From the NCBI GenBank assembly GCA_025526995.1, contig JAHLKG010000008.1, forward strand, positions 62,001 through 126,000: a DNA stretch of 64,000 nucleotides. The letters run 5' to 3'. Positions 42,343-53,639 of this stretch are shown in pieces; positions within the stretch are counted from its first letter, which is position 1, and the number at the start of each line of letters is the position of its first letter. Origin of the DNA: Powellomyces hirtus. Taxonomy: Eukaryota > Chytridiomycota > Chytridiomycetes > Spizellomycetales > Powellomycetaceae. The translations under genes and the position numbers were made by a program. The notes under the pieces are model-generated. The model made no database searches. It saw nothing but the letters and a program-made list of their open reading frames with translations, and was not told the origin of the DNA.

Positions 42343-42744
42343 TTAACGTACCGCTCCAAAGCCCGCACTCACCAAACTCCCAAGGAAAAACCTCATCTTC
42401 ATCCCCTTCATGAGTTTCAAAACTCGCGCTCCAATTTCAATACAGTAGAGACGTACGCGAGCGACATTCTCCGCGTCTGCGCTTCGGCAGACAGTCCCCA
42501 CAAGCTGGGGGAAATGTACGTTGCCACAAAAGACCGCATCCCAACAGACCAAACAGCCCGGCGCCTTGGCCCGCAGGTCCAGAGGTTCTACCCCGGGTCG
42601 GTTCATGAGCGGAGCGGTGAAAGTGATCATAATGTTGCTGTTGTGAACTAAAGTCCAGGCGGCTAGCGCGCCCGTCCTTTCCCTTTCACACAAGGTAGGT
42701 ATACACAGTTCCCGACTCTCTCTCCTGTTTTGTTTCGTTGCCAT
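42343..42744 (-). pseudogene. Open frame next to the ABC pseudogene, probably relic
   Basis: The minus-strand frame includes RVLKLMKGMKMRFFLGSLVSAG at its end, directly upstream of the transporter relic, and may be part of its membrane domain. The rest is unrecognised. Its 5' end overlaps the direct-repeat copy at 42640-42765. Confidence 0.25.
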
Positions 42745-42765
42745 TAACAGTGCAGCACCCTATTG
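42640..42765 (+). repeat. Direct repeat, copy B (partner at 37985-38075)
   Basis: See copy A. This copy has a GTTTT insertion in the CTCCTG-TTTCG part and additional bases on the 5' side. Confidence 0.7.
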
Positions 42766-42910
42766 GTTTACATGGGCACGCACCACAGTGTTTGCAACAG
42801 TCGCCATGTTGCAGCGCTATTGGGGAACAAAAAAAAATGGAAAGCAACCGTGCAAGTTTGCGATGAAGCCCACCCCAACAAACATTGTGCAACTCTCCAT
42901 CTAATAATCT

Positions 42911-42934
42911 CCCCCCCCCCCCCCCCCCCCCCCC
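42911..42934 (+). repeat. Poly(C) run, 24 bases
   Basis: The longest C homopolymer in the window. Confidence 0.92.
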
Positions 42935-43081
42935 AACAACAAAAAAGCAGAAAACAAACAAACGCTTACATATAATCATCCTAATATTCCAAAAATCCGC
43001 AAAACGTCACAACTGCAAAAACGGGAATGTGCCAAGAATAGAATCACGCCACACAAAAATCAAAGGCAAACAAACAAATCA

Positions 43082-43174
43082 GCGGATTTGCAGAACCACC
43101 GGAGATAAATAGCCAGAGCGCATTTGCAGAACCCCGGGAGATGAATAGCAGAGCGCATTTGAAGAACCCCGGCA
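43082..43174 (+). repeat. Minisatellite, about 35-bp unit, 2.6 copies
   Basis: Units begin GCGSATTTGCAGAACC and start at about 43082, 43118 and 43153, with a few substitutions. The array ends 14 bases before the ATG of the small gene at 43188. Confidence 0.8.
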
Positions 43175-43187
43175 GTTTCCAAGCATC

Positions 43188-43472
43188 ATGCCCGCCTCAA
43201 TTGCACCCATCCCCACCGATAATGACACAGCTCTCAACCGGCAGCGAGTGGAGAAGCTCGAACGCGAGCTGGCCAACCTAAAACGCAGTCATGAGAGACT
43301 CTTGAAGCGGCACAAGGTAGAGACTCTCTGTTTGAAATTATGAGATAAGGTATGTCCTTATCTGATACACCATGATGCACAGTTCTACATCTGGCTGGGA
43401 TTCGGTCCATATATTCGAAGAATGACTTTGGCGATGGAGGATTCTGAGGATTCTGATAAGAAATTTCAATAG
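43188..43472 (+). CDS. Possible small coiled-coil protein (2 exons, 72 aa)
   Basis: Exon 43188..43316 encodes a short coiled coil (VEKLERELANLKRSHERLL). A 66-nt intron with a GTAGAG donor and CACAG acceptor leads to exon 43383..43472, which begins FYIWLGFGPYIRRM and ends acidic. Both exons code for whole codons. No family was recognised. It stands alone at the edge of the degenerate island, so it may be a relic or a young gene. Confidence 0.4.
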
Positions 43473-43571
43473 ATCGTTAATAAGAACGTGGCCTTTTTGT
43501 TTCTGGTTGGTCTTCTTTCCGTGGCCGGAAGTTGGGCTGCCTGTTCAGACAGCCCTTACGCCTCCCGTGTG

Positions 43572-43593
43572 CCCCCCCCCCCCCCCCCCCCCC
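43572..43593 (+). repeat. Poly(C) run, 22 bases
   Basis: C homopolymer in intergenic DNA. Confidence 0.92.
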
Positions 43594-43630
43594 GCGCAGC
43601 AAGTGCCACTCTCACTTCTGACACTCTGTA

Positions 43631-43707
43631 ACAGTGCAGCTATCATTCCATCACTGTAGTGGTCTCATCCACATTGGACCATTTGTCCAGAATGATAGCT
43701 GCACTGT
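43631..43707. repeat. Inverted repeat, perfect 17-bp arms
   Basis: ACAGTGCAGCTATCATT at 43631-43647 is exactly complementary to 43691-43707, with a 43-base loop between. Confidence 0.85.
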
Positions 43708-44111
43708 CTCTGTTACAACGAAGTCCACACCTGTATTCCTAAAGAATTGCAATAGACAAGTGGGCATTGAATCCCTTCTGCAGCTGTTGTTATGGGACAG
43801 GCATGTGAATCCTATAGCTGGCAATTACTTTTTTGTGATTTCGAACATTCCGAAGCGAGGCACACGACACACACTGATGCTTTTGTCTGCCGAGTGTGCG
43901 AGCTAACCTGCCACGACACACACTGATCTACTGCCACGACATCTACTCCGGCCAGACATGACGTTCACCTGGGACTCACCTCTGTCTGGCGCTTAAAAAC
44001 AGCTTGCATCACAATGCTCCCTGCCCCCATCCCCAACCAAACAGCACCAAACCCACGCTCCTCCTAACCTTCTGTCTCAACTTTCCCATCCCGCAGTCCT
44101 GCACCCACAAC

Positions 44112-45021
44112 ATGCATTATTATGATGAGAACTCCGGACTCACCTGCTGGGTAAGTATTGGACGCAGACCCCCCGTCTTTGCTCCGGTGCTAACCGACTC
44201 GCGCGTCTCTTCCCTTCTTGTTTTTCTCTCAGCTCATTTCCGCGGTGTGGGTAGCTCTTGCAGGGGGTTTTGCCCTCAAAGGCAAAGTGGACGGCGGCCA
44301 CGCCCGCGTACTCCTCATCGCCTACTGCACCTGCCTCGCAATCGCCCCGTTTCTCTGGGCAATTATTCCCCTTTTGTTTTGGCCCTACGATCATAAAACA
44401 CTCGCGATCTTCGCAATCCTCTTTGAATCGGCCGCCTCAGTCATTTTCTCGATTGCCATGGTCGTTGTCTTCACAACCCTAGACGGGACCAGGACTTCCC
44501 TTCCTCTCAAGTCTCACCCCTGGATTGGCTTCGCCACAATTTCGGCTCTGGCTTTCATCCTGTCGAGCGACGTCCTGGCCATCGTCCGGGCCGCGAGCGC
44601 GACTGTGCTCTTTGCGCGATTCAGCTACGCTGCGGCTGTGATCGGTTACTTCGCCTTGCTGTCCACCGTCACCGCGCTTCAACTTGTTCTAACGAATGGC
44701 ACCGAGACCTCGGTCGCGATCGAAGAAGGCGGATTGGAGCTCGTATCGGCAACGGGCTGGAGGAGCTACCTCCCTATCTACATAGTGGTTGTTGCCAAGA
44801 TCGTCGGTCCGATGCTCCAGCTGATCCTGCAGGACCGTCCCAACAATTGGGGATGGTGGTACGACAACGACGCACCTGTGGCCGTGTTGTCTGCGGTCAT
44901 CGGGTCGATCGAGCTGTTTGGGATGATTGGGTTGGGTCTGCGCGGAGTGCCATTCAAGCACGGCAATTGGGCCGAGCGCTTGTTTTTTGGACGTGCGGAG
45001 GGAGGAGTGAGACTCGCTTGA
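44112..45021 (+). CDS. Seven-span membrane protein of unknown function (2 exons, 275 aa)
   Basis: Exons 44112..44150 and 44233..45021, with a GTAAGT donor and CTCTCAG acceptor; the sum is 276 codons including stop. A short Tyr/Asp-rich N-terminus is followed by seven hydrophobic segments (around residues 14-30, 40-66, 75-100, 115-135, 145-168, 190-210 and 235-260). An Asp/Trp-rich loop, NNWGWWYDND, lies before the last helix. Layout is compatible with a seven-transmembrane receptor or a small transporter, but no family signature is seen, so no function is assigned. Confidence 0.75.
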
Positions 45022-45501
45022 AAAGGAGTGCGTAGGCCCATCAACGTTTTGCAGTGGAGATTACGGACTGGGGAGGGGCCGAGCATTTTGACGACGATGC
45101 AGAAACCACGATCTTTGTGGTACAGTTGTTTCAAAATCACAGCAGCAGCGGCCTGCAGAACCCGTACACTATGTTCAAAGGGACCACATCTTATCGTTAG
45201 TATTACCTGTACAAATGTATGTATTACTACAGACTCCTTGAGTACCAGTGTTGTTGCTTTTGTTATTGCATATGTTGCATTGATTGCATGATAGATTGGT
45301 AAATTAGTGGTAGGAGATCTATTGGCGAACGTGCATTACTTGGTAGGCATCTTATTCCATCTTATTCAACCCAACGGCTTCTGCTAGAGTAGTTGGCCAG
45401 TGACACCCACGAGCCTAGCTACCTACTCAATAAATACAACCACACAGGTCCAATTCCACTCCGACCACATACCCAGAGACCCTTCCGCATTAATCCCTCC
45501 T
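45022..45501. other. Intergenic between convergent genes
   Basis: Only 3' regions; no gene seen. Confidence 0.5.
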
Positions 45502-48500
45502 TCAGCCAGCAGCTTCAGCAGCAAGCGCTTCCTCAACTTCCGCGACTTCCGCCTTCATGATTTTGATTCGCTGGAGGACCTGCAGAGCGAGATCTTTTCG
45601 GTTGTTGTTTTTGAAGATGAGGGCCCAAGTAGTGTGTTGGGTGATGGATTGTTTGACTTCCTTGACGTAATCTAAAAAACGAGAAAACACGTGGCATTGT
45701 GTATGAGAAACCCGCCGGCTTTTCTGCTGTTCTCTTGAGGGAGAGGTTGTTGATTTTTCGTTTCTTACCTTCCATGCTCAACCCGGCTTGGACTCTAAAC
45801 ACCAACGTGTTCATTCTAAGCTGGAGCGCGAATTTGCGGTCCGTGAGATCGTCGGGGATCGGTCTACGTTGGGTTTTGAAGGTGATGAGTTGAGCGTCGA
45901 GTTGTTCGAGTTCCTTTTCGAGGACAGTGTTTGAGACAATCAAGTCGACGCTGTAATATGGAAATTGAGACACGCAAACAATAGGAAGGGGGTTCAGTGA
46001 CACTTGGTTAAAAGGGCAGCGTGTTTGAAAGGGAAGGGTGGTGGAGTGTCACACACACCTCTGGAACTGCATTTCTGCATCCTCGACTTCATCCGACTTG
46101 GATGCCGGCGAGGTGGGGGAAGTTGTCGAAGCCGGTGACGTAGCGGATACGGGTGCGGCTTGGACGGGTGACGGTATGGTCGGCGAGACTGCTTTGGATG
46201 GTACGGGTGCTGATGCTGGTGGAAGTGCCGTTACGGGTTTGGCGGGTGATGACGGCTGTGTAGCTGGTTTGAGTGTCGGTGTCGATGGTGGTTGTGATGG
46301 CGGAATAATAGTGCCACCAGCAGCAGGCGTAGAAGCAGTAGTAGTAGCAGGACCGCCACCGAAATCGACCGCTAGCCAGCGTTCTTCTTTTTTGAGCACG
46401 TCGGGTTTGTTGAGCGGGGCCCGAAGTCTAATTTTGATTTCGATCTTCCCACCTGTCAGGCGACGCGGGTTACTCGGGTCCGCGAGCTATATAAATGAGA
46501 CAAAAAAACCATATGAACACCCTCATTGAGCGACACCAAATGTTTGTGACCAATCGTTTATATGCTCATGTCTCTTACTTACCTCGGCCACCTCATGTAT
46601 CTCGCACTTTGTCAACAAGGCAGTCAAGGGGACGCTTATCTTCCCAAGCGAGACTTTTTTGCCGATAAGGAGGAACCCGCGCTGGTAGTGGAACACTTCG
46701 AAGGTGGCCTTTTTGCGTTCGAGGTAGCGCTGGAAGGGGCGGGTGCGGGTGATTTTGATTTTTTTGGAAAAGCCGTAATCTTTTGAGAAGAAACAAACAT
46801 GATCTTATATTACACAAAGAAAGTTCCTCGTGCGGGGCGCATGCTTTTCACAAACCTGGTGCACCAGACCGTTTGACCACCGGTGTATCCCCTTTGCCCT
46901 CTCCCGCAGCCGCGTTCGCCGCATCCGATTCCTCTGGTGGCCATCCGACATCAAAGCTCACATAACTTTCCACCTCATCTGTCTTGACATCCCTATTTCC
47001 CAAGTCCCATGCTCTGACAATCTGTACTTCCATCTCATCCAGTCCCACTTCGGGTATTACTTGTTCGATTTCATATGCTAGGGTCGAGTATCTGAAATGA
47101 GGTGCGGGCGCGTTGGGCGTGGATTTGAGAACGCGGATGGTGTCAAGGTCGGTTTGAAGCGCCTTCTTCATCTTGTGGAAGACGAGGGCTTCGGCTTTGT
47201 TGGTTTGTTTGAAGTAGTGGGCTGCAACGTTGGTGCAGGTCGCGATCTGGCTTTCGAGGGTGGTTTCAAGGTGTTGCAGGAGGTCGGGTGTGTTGGCTGA
47301 TGATGAATCGCCTGCTGGTGTATCGGCATGTGAAGGGGAGGTGAGATCGATGGTTTCGCGCGCGACTACGCCTAGCGGTGTGCCATCAGTAGAACGAGTT
47401 ATTTTGCTGGGTGTTCGTTGCTGTTGCTTCGACGGGGTGAGTCTTGCAGCAGGAGAGGGTTGAGATGCAAGTGTTGCTGGGTTCGCTTTGGTGGGGGTCC
47501 GCGTCACGCTGTTGTCAGGGGGGAGATCCAGAGTCACAGTTGAAGGGTGGGGTGGCAATTCAAACCCTGGCGGCAGGTCCGCGCCGATAGAGAGGGCATC
47601 GACGTGTTCCTGCATGCGTTTGGAGCGGATAAGATACTCGCGCGCACGGGGGAGGTCGTTGGCCTTCTTTGCGTCGAGGGCGTATTTTTTGTATTCGAGT
47701 TGGCGGCGGGTAAGGGCGTCCAGGCTAATACCTGATGATGAAGATGATGGTGATCGTGGTTCGGACGGTTTCGATGCTGAGACCGATGCTTGGCGAGGAA
47801 GGGAAGGAGGGGTTACGTCGGACGACTTTGCGGGCTCCTTCACAGCGACGGTGGCTTGACGCGGTGATGGCTCAGTCAAGTCCGACAGACTGCAAATCGA
47901 TGCCACCGTCGCTTGAAGTGGTGGCGGCGGAGCAAAGGAATTTTCCAGCAGGGCATCTTCTAAAGAGGTGGAACTAGCTGCGACCGTCGCTCGATGGGGT
48001 GGGGAAGGCGGCCCGACGTTTGCCCTTGCGGGTGGGCGAGTGGGTGGAGCAGATTTCTTCTCCGCCGGAGACGCGTTTTGTTCAGCGTCTTCCACATCAG
48101 AGTCCGATCCTCCTCCTCCTCCGATAGCTCCCAACGCAGCCTAAAAACCCAACTAACGGTTACACACTCTGAACAAAATGCGATGTCTCTTCGTTTCAGT
48201 TCCCCGCACTTACAAGCAGTTCAGGGTCATTCATGTCTGACTCGTCGAAATTGACGTGTACGTCGTCCGACATGTCAATTCCAGCGACGATTGAATCCAC
48301 ATCGACGATGGCGGCGGCGGCGGGCTTCTTGGGGGCGGGTTTGGGCTTTGGTTTCGCTTTGGCGGGCGGGCCTGCCAATCTTTGGAGTTCCGCCTAACAC
48401 GTGTTTGAGGAGAGAAACACAGCAGAGACATAAGTTCCGGGTACGCAAGTCGAATGCTTGCTTTTACAATCCACCCATCGGAGTGGCCCCATACCAACAG

Positions 48501-48674
48501 AGCGGGATCGTCCAAATCCCCATCTGATATGTCACCGACGTCAACATTAAAGTCGTCGAACGCAGGGTCGGCAAAGTCGTCATGCGCGGGTGGCGGACGT
48601 TTCTGGGCGGCCGTACGCTGCTGAGACTGAGACTGAGACTCTAGCTTTTTCTTTGAGCTGCCCCAACCCCACAT
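45502..48674 (-). CDS. CC2D1 / Lgd-like protein with DM14 and C2 domains (7 exons, 873 aa)
   Basis: Exons on the minus strand: 48674..48495, 48393..48214, 48140..46856, 46779..46583, 46486..46059, 45950..45769, 45671..45502; the sum is 2622 nt. The N-terminus has two acidic D-P-x-L-L modules at exon ends. A DM14 domain follows (RRQLEYKKYALDAKK...), ending in GADLPPGFELP, then a second helical DM14-like unit. The C-terminal C2 domain has DYGFSKKIKI, KCEIHEVAE and RLTGGKIEIKIRLR, the signature of human CC2D1A/B and fly Lethal giant discs. Known role: binds the ESCRT-III subunit Shrub/CHMP4 through DM14 and controls endosomal sorting. A Pro/Ala/Thr-rich insert sits after the C2 domain. The protein ends with a helical bundle. 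Confidence 0.88.
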
Positions 48675-49328
48675 TATCTTTACGTTGAAAAAGCTGGAAA
48701 GATTAGTATGGTAGGTCTGATGCTTTTGTGAGATGTATGTATTTGGAAGGGAACATTCAAGGCTAGGGTGTGGCTTGGGATTTCGCTTACGCCATTGTCT
48801 GGATTGAATCTCGGCTCCTCCCGTCAATCGCTGAGAAGGAACGCTACAAAAACTAACAGCAACAGAAAAAGACTAGACTGTAAAAGGAGCTATATAGCAG
48901 ACTCTTCGGGTTGTGCCCCCTCCATGTGTCCCTCAAAGGGGATTTGCTGAAACGTGATATATTAGGCGAATTGACACTCGACATTCTGTGCGAAACAACT
49001 CTAATCGATCAGTTGTTTTTCATGCATGGTTCAATCAATCCGTTGTTTTTCATGCATGGATAGAAGTGTCTCCATCTCCTCAACTCCCCTCTTTATCCCC
49101 TCTACTCTCCGATGTCCCGCCTTGACTGCCAAAGCGTTCATACGTAAATTGTTTAAGATACAAGGGGGTTCGTCTACCACTCCCAGTGCCTTCTTTATCG
49201 GTACGCTACTGCCGCGCTCTCCATCGAGTGTCGCACTCGTAGAAAGACTCGTGCTGACACGTTTTAGTGGTCGCAAAAGATCACATGGTGCTTCAGATTG
49301 CTTTCGCAAAGTAGGTTGTGTGCGGGGC
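48675..49328. other. Intergenic, with a short direct duplication
   Basis: TTGTTTTTCATGCATGG occurs twice, about 28 bases apart (near 49014 and 49042). An open minus-strand frame at 49031-49507 overlaps the 3' end of the next gene in another phase and is not supported. Confidence 0.5.
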
Positions 49329-51355
49329 TTACGGAGACTCTCGCATCTCGCGCTGCGCTCCTGGACGGAGGTTCCGTGTCGACGCGGCTCCGCTGGATCC
49401 TTGTTGGCCGCTGGATCCTTGTTGGGGTTGGGGCAAATCGCGAGCACTGCCGTTAGCAACGTTGGCGACCATGGCTCGGTTTTTCTTGATTGCTCCGGCA
49501 CTATCAAAATAAATCAATGTCAGTCCCCAAACGTGAGAGTGCCACACTAGCCCTTTGTCACTTACAAAGCCTTGACCATGGTTGCAAACACAATCTGAAC
49601 TTTCCGCAGTTCCCATACCCACGACCGTTTATCCAATGCACCCGACGCTTCCAAGTTGCCGAAATTCATTTTGGTCAAATCCTCCATTTGACGTGCGAGT
49701 GTGCCGAGCGGTAGGACGACGAGGATGAAGACAATGGCAACGACGAGACCCATGGCGACAGAGATCCCGATGGTCATTGAGCGACTGCGTTTGCGAGCTG
49801 CGTCGATGACGCCGTAGAGCTTGGAAACGAAGAAAGAATCAGCATGAATGGCAAGTCGCATAGAGGAAGTGGCAGGGGTGGGTGTCGTTTACCTCGGATC
49901 TGGGCAAGGCCGCGACCAGAAGCGCCTTATCGTAATTTCCCATTTCAGCGACATTGATGTTTATGATCTATCGCACCAAATCGAAAAAAAGAGAATTCAT
50001 TAGCATCCCCAATACGTTCTCTTTCTGCGCTGAACATAACGATTAACTCACCCACGGTTCACCTCCAAACCTCAGTTCAAACGACGGCGTTTCTTTCACG
50101 GCCGCAACGGCTCCCTGAAATGTTTTGAACCGATGCACCAACAAATTCCTCAACTCAATCGTCCGCTCATCAACCCTTGCGCGCGCATACTTGATCTGCC
50201 CCGACTCATCCACATTCGAGTCATTCACAATCATGTTGCTGCTCGCATGCACCTCCATTGATGAATTGAAGATGGCGACGACGCTGTTTTCCATGGGTTT
50301 GGCGGCCCGCAACATATCGTTCCAGGTCGCGTCCACCGCGATCCCCGCCGCGCAGGCAAACGTGGGCAAGGCATTCCCCGGTTTCGTAAACTGCTGCTGG
50401 ACCAGCAAGCCGAGTTTGAGGTTGAGGTAAAGAGTGTTGACTTTAAAGAAACTCTTTCGCGGAATCATGGCTGGCGGGACCAGACCGAGCTGCATGGAGC
50501 CCGTGATAGGAACATCCGTAGTCGAGTAATTCGTATAATATGCCTCAAACGTTGTATTCGTCACGCGATAGGTTATCGGGTCCAGATAATATAGCCTGTT
50601 TTGTCCCTCTAAATCCATATCAACTATACTCAGAATCGTGAGATTCGTTTGCACCGGGTCGGAGATGGTCTGGATCCACGCATAGTAGGCATAATCGGTG
50701 GTAGTCGGGTTCCGGCCGGGGTTGGAGGCACTGTAGCCGGGCTTCCAGGATGCTGCGACGCAGATGATCGAGTCGAGGCCGTACTTGACTTTGACTAATG
50801 CCATGGTGGAGATGAAGCGCGCGTTTTGGAACCCGCGCCAGCTGGTGGGTGGGCCGGAAAAGGTCTCGTTAACATCGGGGGAAGCGACGAGCGCTTGGAT
50901 GACGGGTTCCATCGCGCGGACGGGGGCTTCGGTTTTTACGCGGACCTTTGGCGTTATAGAACAGCAATCAGAGAATGCACAGGGGCGAGCGATGCGAGAT
51001 GTGGTCAGCTTTTAAACTTACATCTTCCAACAACAACGTCAAGTACTTCTCCGCCAGGTGCGCAACACTATCCTGTGACGCATTCGTCAACACGACCGTA
51101 TTCTACGAGACACATATATTCAGGACCCAACTTCAAACATTCCTCACGTCTCCATTTACGTACCGGCACAACCACACTAACTAATGCCAGCGCAATCAAA
51201 AGCGGCGCCAAGATGGTGAGCGGCAATCCCTTGAACCACGCAAACGAGCCTTGTTTCTCTTTCCGGGTCGACTCTTTGGCAAGGTCGCTAATGTTGCCTT
51301 CGCCCGCACCCCCAAATTTGTCAATGTTGACAGCGCTGTAGCCCGCGCTGCTCAT
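49329..51355 (-). CDS. Cache-type membrane receptor without output domain (6 exons, 555 aa)
   Basis: Exons on the minus strand: 51355..51164, 51102..51022, 50945..50052, 49967..49893, 49819..49566, 49500..49329; the sum is 1668 nt. Layout: cytoplasmic start, first membrane helix (about residues 44-64), a large extracellular region of about 350 residues with N-glycosylation sites and a Cache-like pattern (YYAWIQTISDP, YYLDPITYRVTNTTFE), second helix (about 430-452), a HAMP-like helix (LARQMEDLTKMNFGNLE) and VFATMVKAFAGAIKKN. This matches the sensor half of receptor cyclases and kinases as seen in many chytrid proteins. The tail then runs Gln/Gly/Ser-rich for 40 residues and stops; no cyclase, kinase or other catalytic domain follows. 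Ligand unknown. Confidence 0.8.
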
Positions 51356-52284
51356 TGTGCGTGCGGTTGGTATGTGGGTGTTTTAAGTGTGCGTATGTGA
51401 GACAGTGTGTGCCTATCCTATTCTGTTCGGGTATTTGACACCGTTGTATGCTTGATTAAAAAATCAAAGAGAAACAAATATCTTTCTAAACGCTGTTTAT
51501 TCTGCGTTACAGCGGAGTATATGCAATCAATCATGGGAGAGGGGGGGCAACCCACCCCGCGAGAGGTGGGAGGGGGGCAACCCACCCAGCGAGAGGAGGG
51601 AGGGGGGGCAAGAGAAGCAGGCCAGATTTCTCCGAATCGTGCTGTCGGTTTGGGTGGGTAAGGCTACTGACAGCTGGTTGGGATGGCGGAGATGCGGGTA
51701 CATTGATGACTCAGCAAACAAGTGTGCGAATTCCGGCGGTACGTTCGGTCCACGGGGGCAAGAACCGGCGGAACCTGGAAAAGAAGAGGCGTTTGGTTCC
51801 CCCCGACTGCCCTCCACGAAGACGGTTAGTGTGATGTAAAGAGTTTAGAATTATTCTTATTGTGGCTGTAGAAGGTCCGGCGAGGGCATGTGGGACTGTA
51901 ATCGGATTAGAGTGCTTCGGAGGAGTCACTTGGATTTGTGTCACTGATAAAATTGAGGCAGGATCTGAGTATGGTTTTCTTTGTGCCGCAAAATTGACGT
52001 CAAGAGTCGACAGTAAAAGAAGGAGGCCGGAGGACGGCTTACCAGAAAGTTTGTAACCCTCAATTGACAAAATTCTGATGGTCTTTCTCCTGACATACAC
52101 AGGCTCGCTATGGACATGTACCACATGGTATAAAATATACAGGCTATGGATGAGGATTCCTCATGAGAAAAATCGAAGCCTCAAAACATCAGTATCTCCA
52201 AAATTATGTGTCAGGAAATTCTTGCTGCACAGATTGGGGTTTGAGGGGAGCAGGGTGCTCAGACAACAGGGATGGCGTGAGTGT
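51356..52284. other. Intergenic, with a G-rich tandem repeat
   Basis: Contains the 30-bp repeat listed separately and the promoter of the receptor gene. Open frames on the minus strand (51711-52124) show no recognisable content. Confidence 0.5.
51535..51611 (+). repeat. Tandem repeat, 30-bp unit, about 2.5 copies, G-rich
   Basis: Each unit starts with a run of six or seven G followed by CAACCCACC; copies begin near 51541, 51572 and 51602. The G runs could form quadruplexes. Confidence 0.8.
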
Positions 52285-53482
52285 TCATGATTTCTTTCCA
52301 AATGCAAACTTGACCACACCCTTCCCTCCCGCAGCCCCACTCGGTTTCTTCCCACCAAACGCAAACGCCATTTTCTTCGGCGGCTCCGTTTGCGGTAGCC
52401 CAACCTCGGCCTTGTGCACCACCTTCTCCCCATCCGCACCACCCGCATCAGCATCAGCGTGCACGGTGCCCCACCCACCCGGATCCGCGTTATCAGTCTC
52501 CGGCTCTGGTTGTAGTGGCAGGGCGGGCGGTGCGGCGATGGATGTGGGGGACGGGGTCGATGGCGTGAAATTCAACGCCATCGCAGCTTCTTGTAACCGC
52601 TTCAATTCTTTCTCCTCTCTCAACCGTTCCTTATCCTCGCGTCTCCGTTTCTGCGCCGCGTCCTTTTCCGTGAATCCTTTCTTGGATTGATCCTGCATAT
52701 CCTTGAATCTCTACAAACCCAGAAAAAAAAAAAACCAAAAACAACACACACACACACATCAATCAATACCAAGCCCCGACATTCTACGTTCCCCGTCCAA
52801 CGCCCCAGAATCCAACCTCACCTGTCGATGATTATGGTCATACGACGACAAATGTGTCTCGTACTCGCTGATCTTGCTATACTGTTTATCACACAGTTTA
52901 CAGTAGAATGCAGCCGTGACTGATTTGATTTCTTTATGAATCGCTTCCGTTTTCTGGATCTTGACCTATGGATATGACATAGAAGGGCATATACGAGAAC
53001 GTAAAAAGAGACTGTTCGCAGGGTTGTTTGCTCAGCGCGAGCGCGAAAAAGAAAACAACAACAACCAGACCACATCTTTTTTGGCGTGATATCCTTACCT
53101 CTCTCAACACCTTTTGACTCTCCGTCTCGTCGGCAATCCGCTCGCTTTCCATCGCCTTTCGTTTCGCCGTGCTCTCCACATGGTATGTATCCAATTCTTC
53201 TCCCTTGCCCAGGCCCAACAAATCCTCTTTAACGATGATCCGCACGGGGTCGACGCGGCCGTGTCCACCCAGACCGAGGCCGTGGCCTTTCCGCCACCCC
53301 ATCTTGAGGAGGAGTTGGTAGCCGACATTGTGTTCGGGGAGATGCGAATCCATGGAGGTTTGGTCCAGGGTCGTGAGGTCGAGGGACGTGGGGTCGGGAT
53401 CGTGGGAGTCGGTGGGGGAGCGAGGGAGGGAGGAGGACGAGGAGGAGGATGCGAATCGGGTGACGTTTTCGTAGTAGCTCAT
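52285..53482 (-). CDS. G-patch and C2H2 zinc-finger protein, GPATCH8-like (3 exons, 317 aa)
   Basis: Exons on the minus strand: 53482..53099, 52965..52822, 52710..52285; the sum is 954 nt. Residues about 50-80 form a G-patch (GYQLLLKMGWRKGHGLG). Exon 2 holds a C2H2 finger (C-x2-C-x12-H-x5-H, FYCKLC...THLSSYDHNH) followed by a Lys/Arg/Glu-rich helix. The C-terminus ends in a basic Gly/Phe/Lys segment. This order matches GPATCH8-type proteins and related fungal factors linked to RNA processing; G-patches activate DEAH helicases such as Prp43 and Prp2. The exact target is unknown. It is divergent with the cardiolipin synthase gene over 157 bases. Confidence 0.85.
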
Positions 53483-53639
53483 GTTTGCTCGAGTAGTTGT
53501 GTTCAATGCGGGATGTCTGTAAATTAGTAGGACAAGTGCGAGGAAACTGTCGGTTGCAAGCCACATCTGTGTGCCCGCGCGCTTCTTCTCCTCTCACTTC
53601 AATTCACAACCACCCAATCCTGCAAATCCCACAAAACGA

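Larger units (their letters stand above)
43473..44111. other. Intergenic with poly(C) and an inverted repeat
   Basis: Contains the C run at 43572-43593 and the 17-bp inverted repeat at 43631-43707. No gene is supported. Confidence 0.5.

Noticed and set aside
42911..43593. Poly(C) runs as a telomere or chromosome end
   Set aside because: They are plain homopolymers without a telomere-type repeat unit, and genes continue on both sides.
53114..53527. 137-codon plus-strand frame opposite the G-patch gene
   Set aside because: It is antisense to the conserved G-patch motif; no independent signal supports it.
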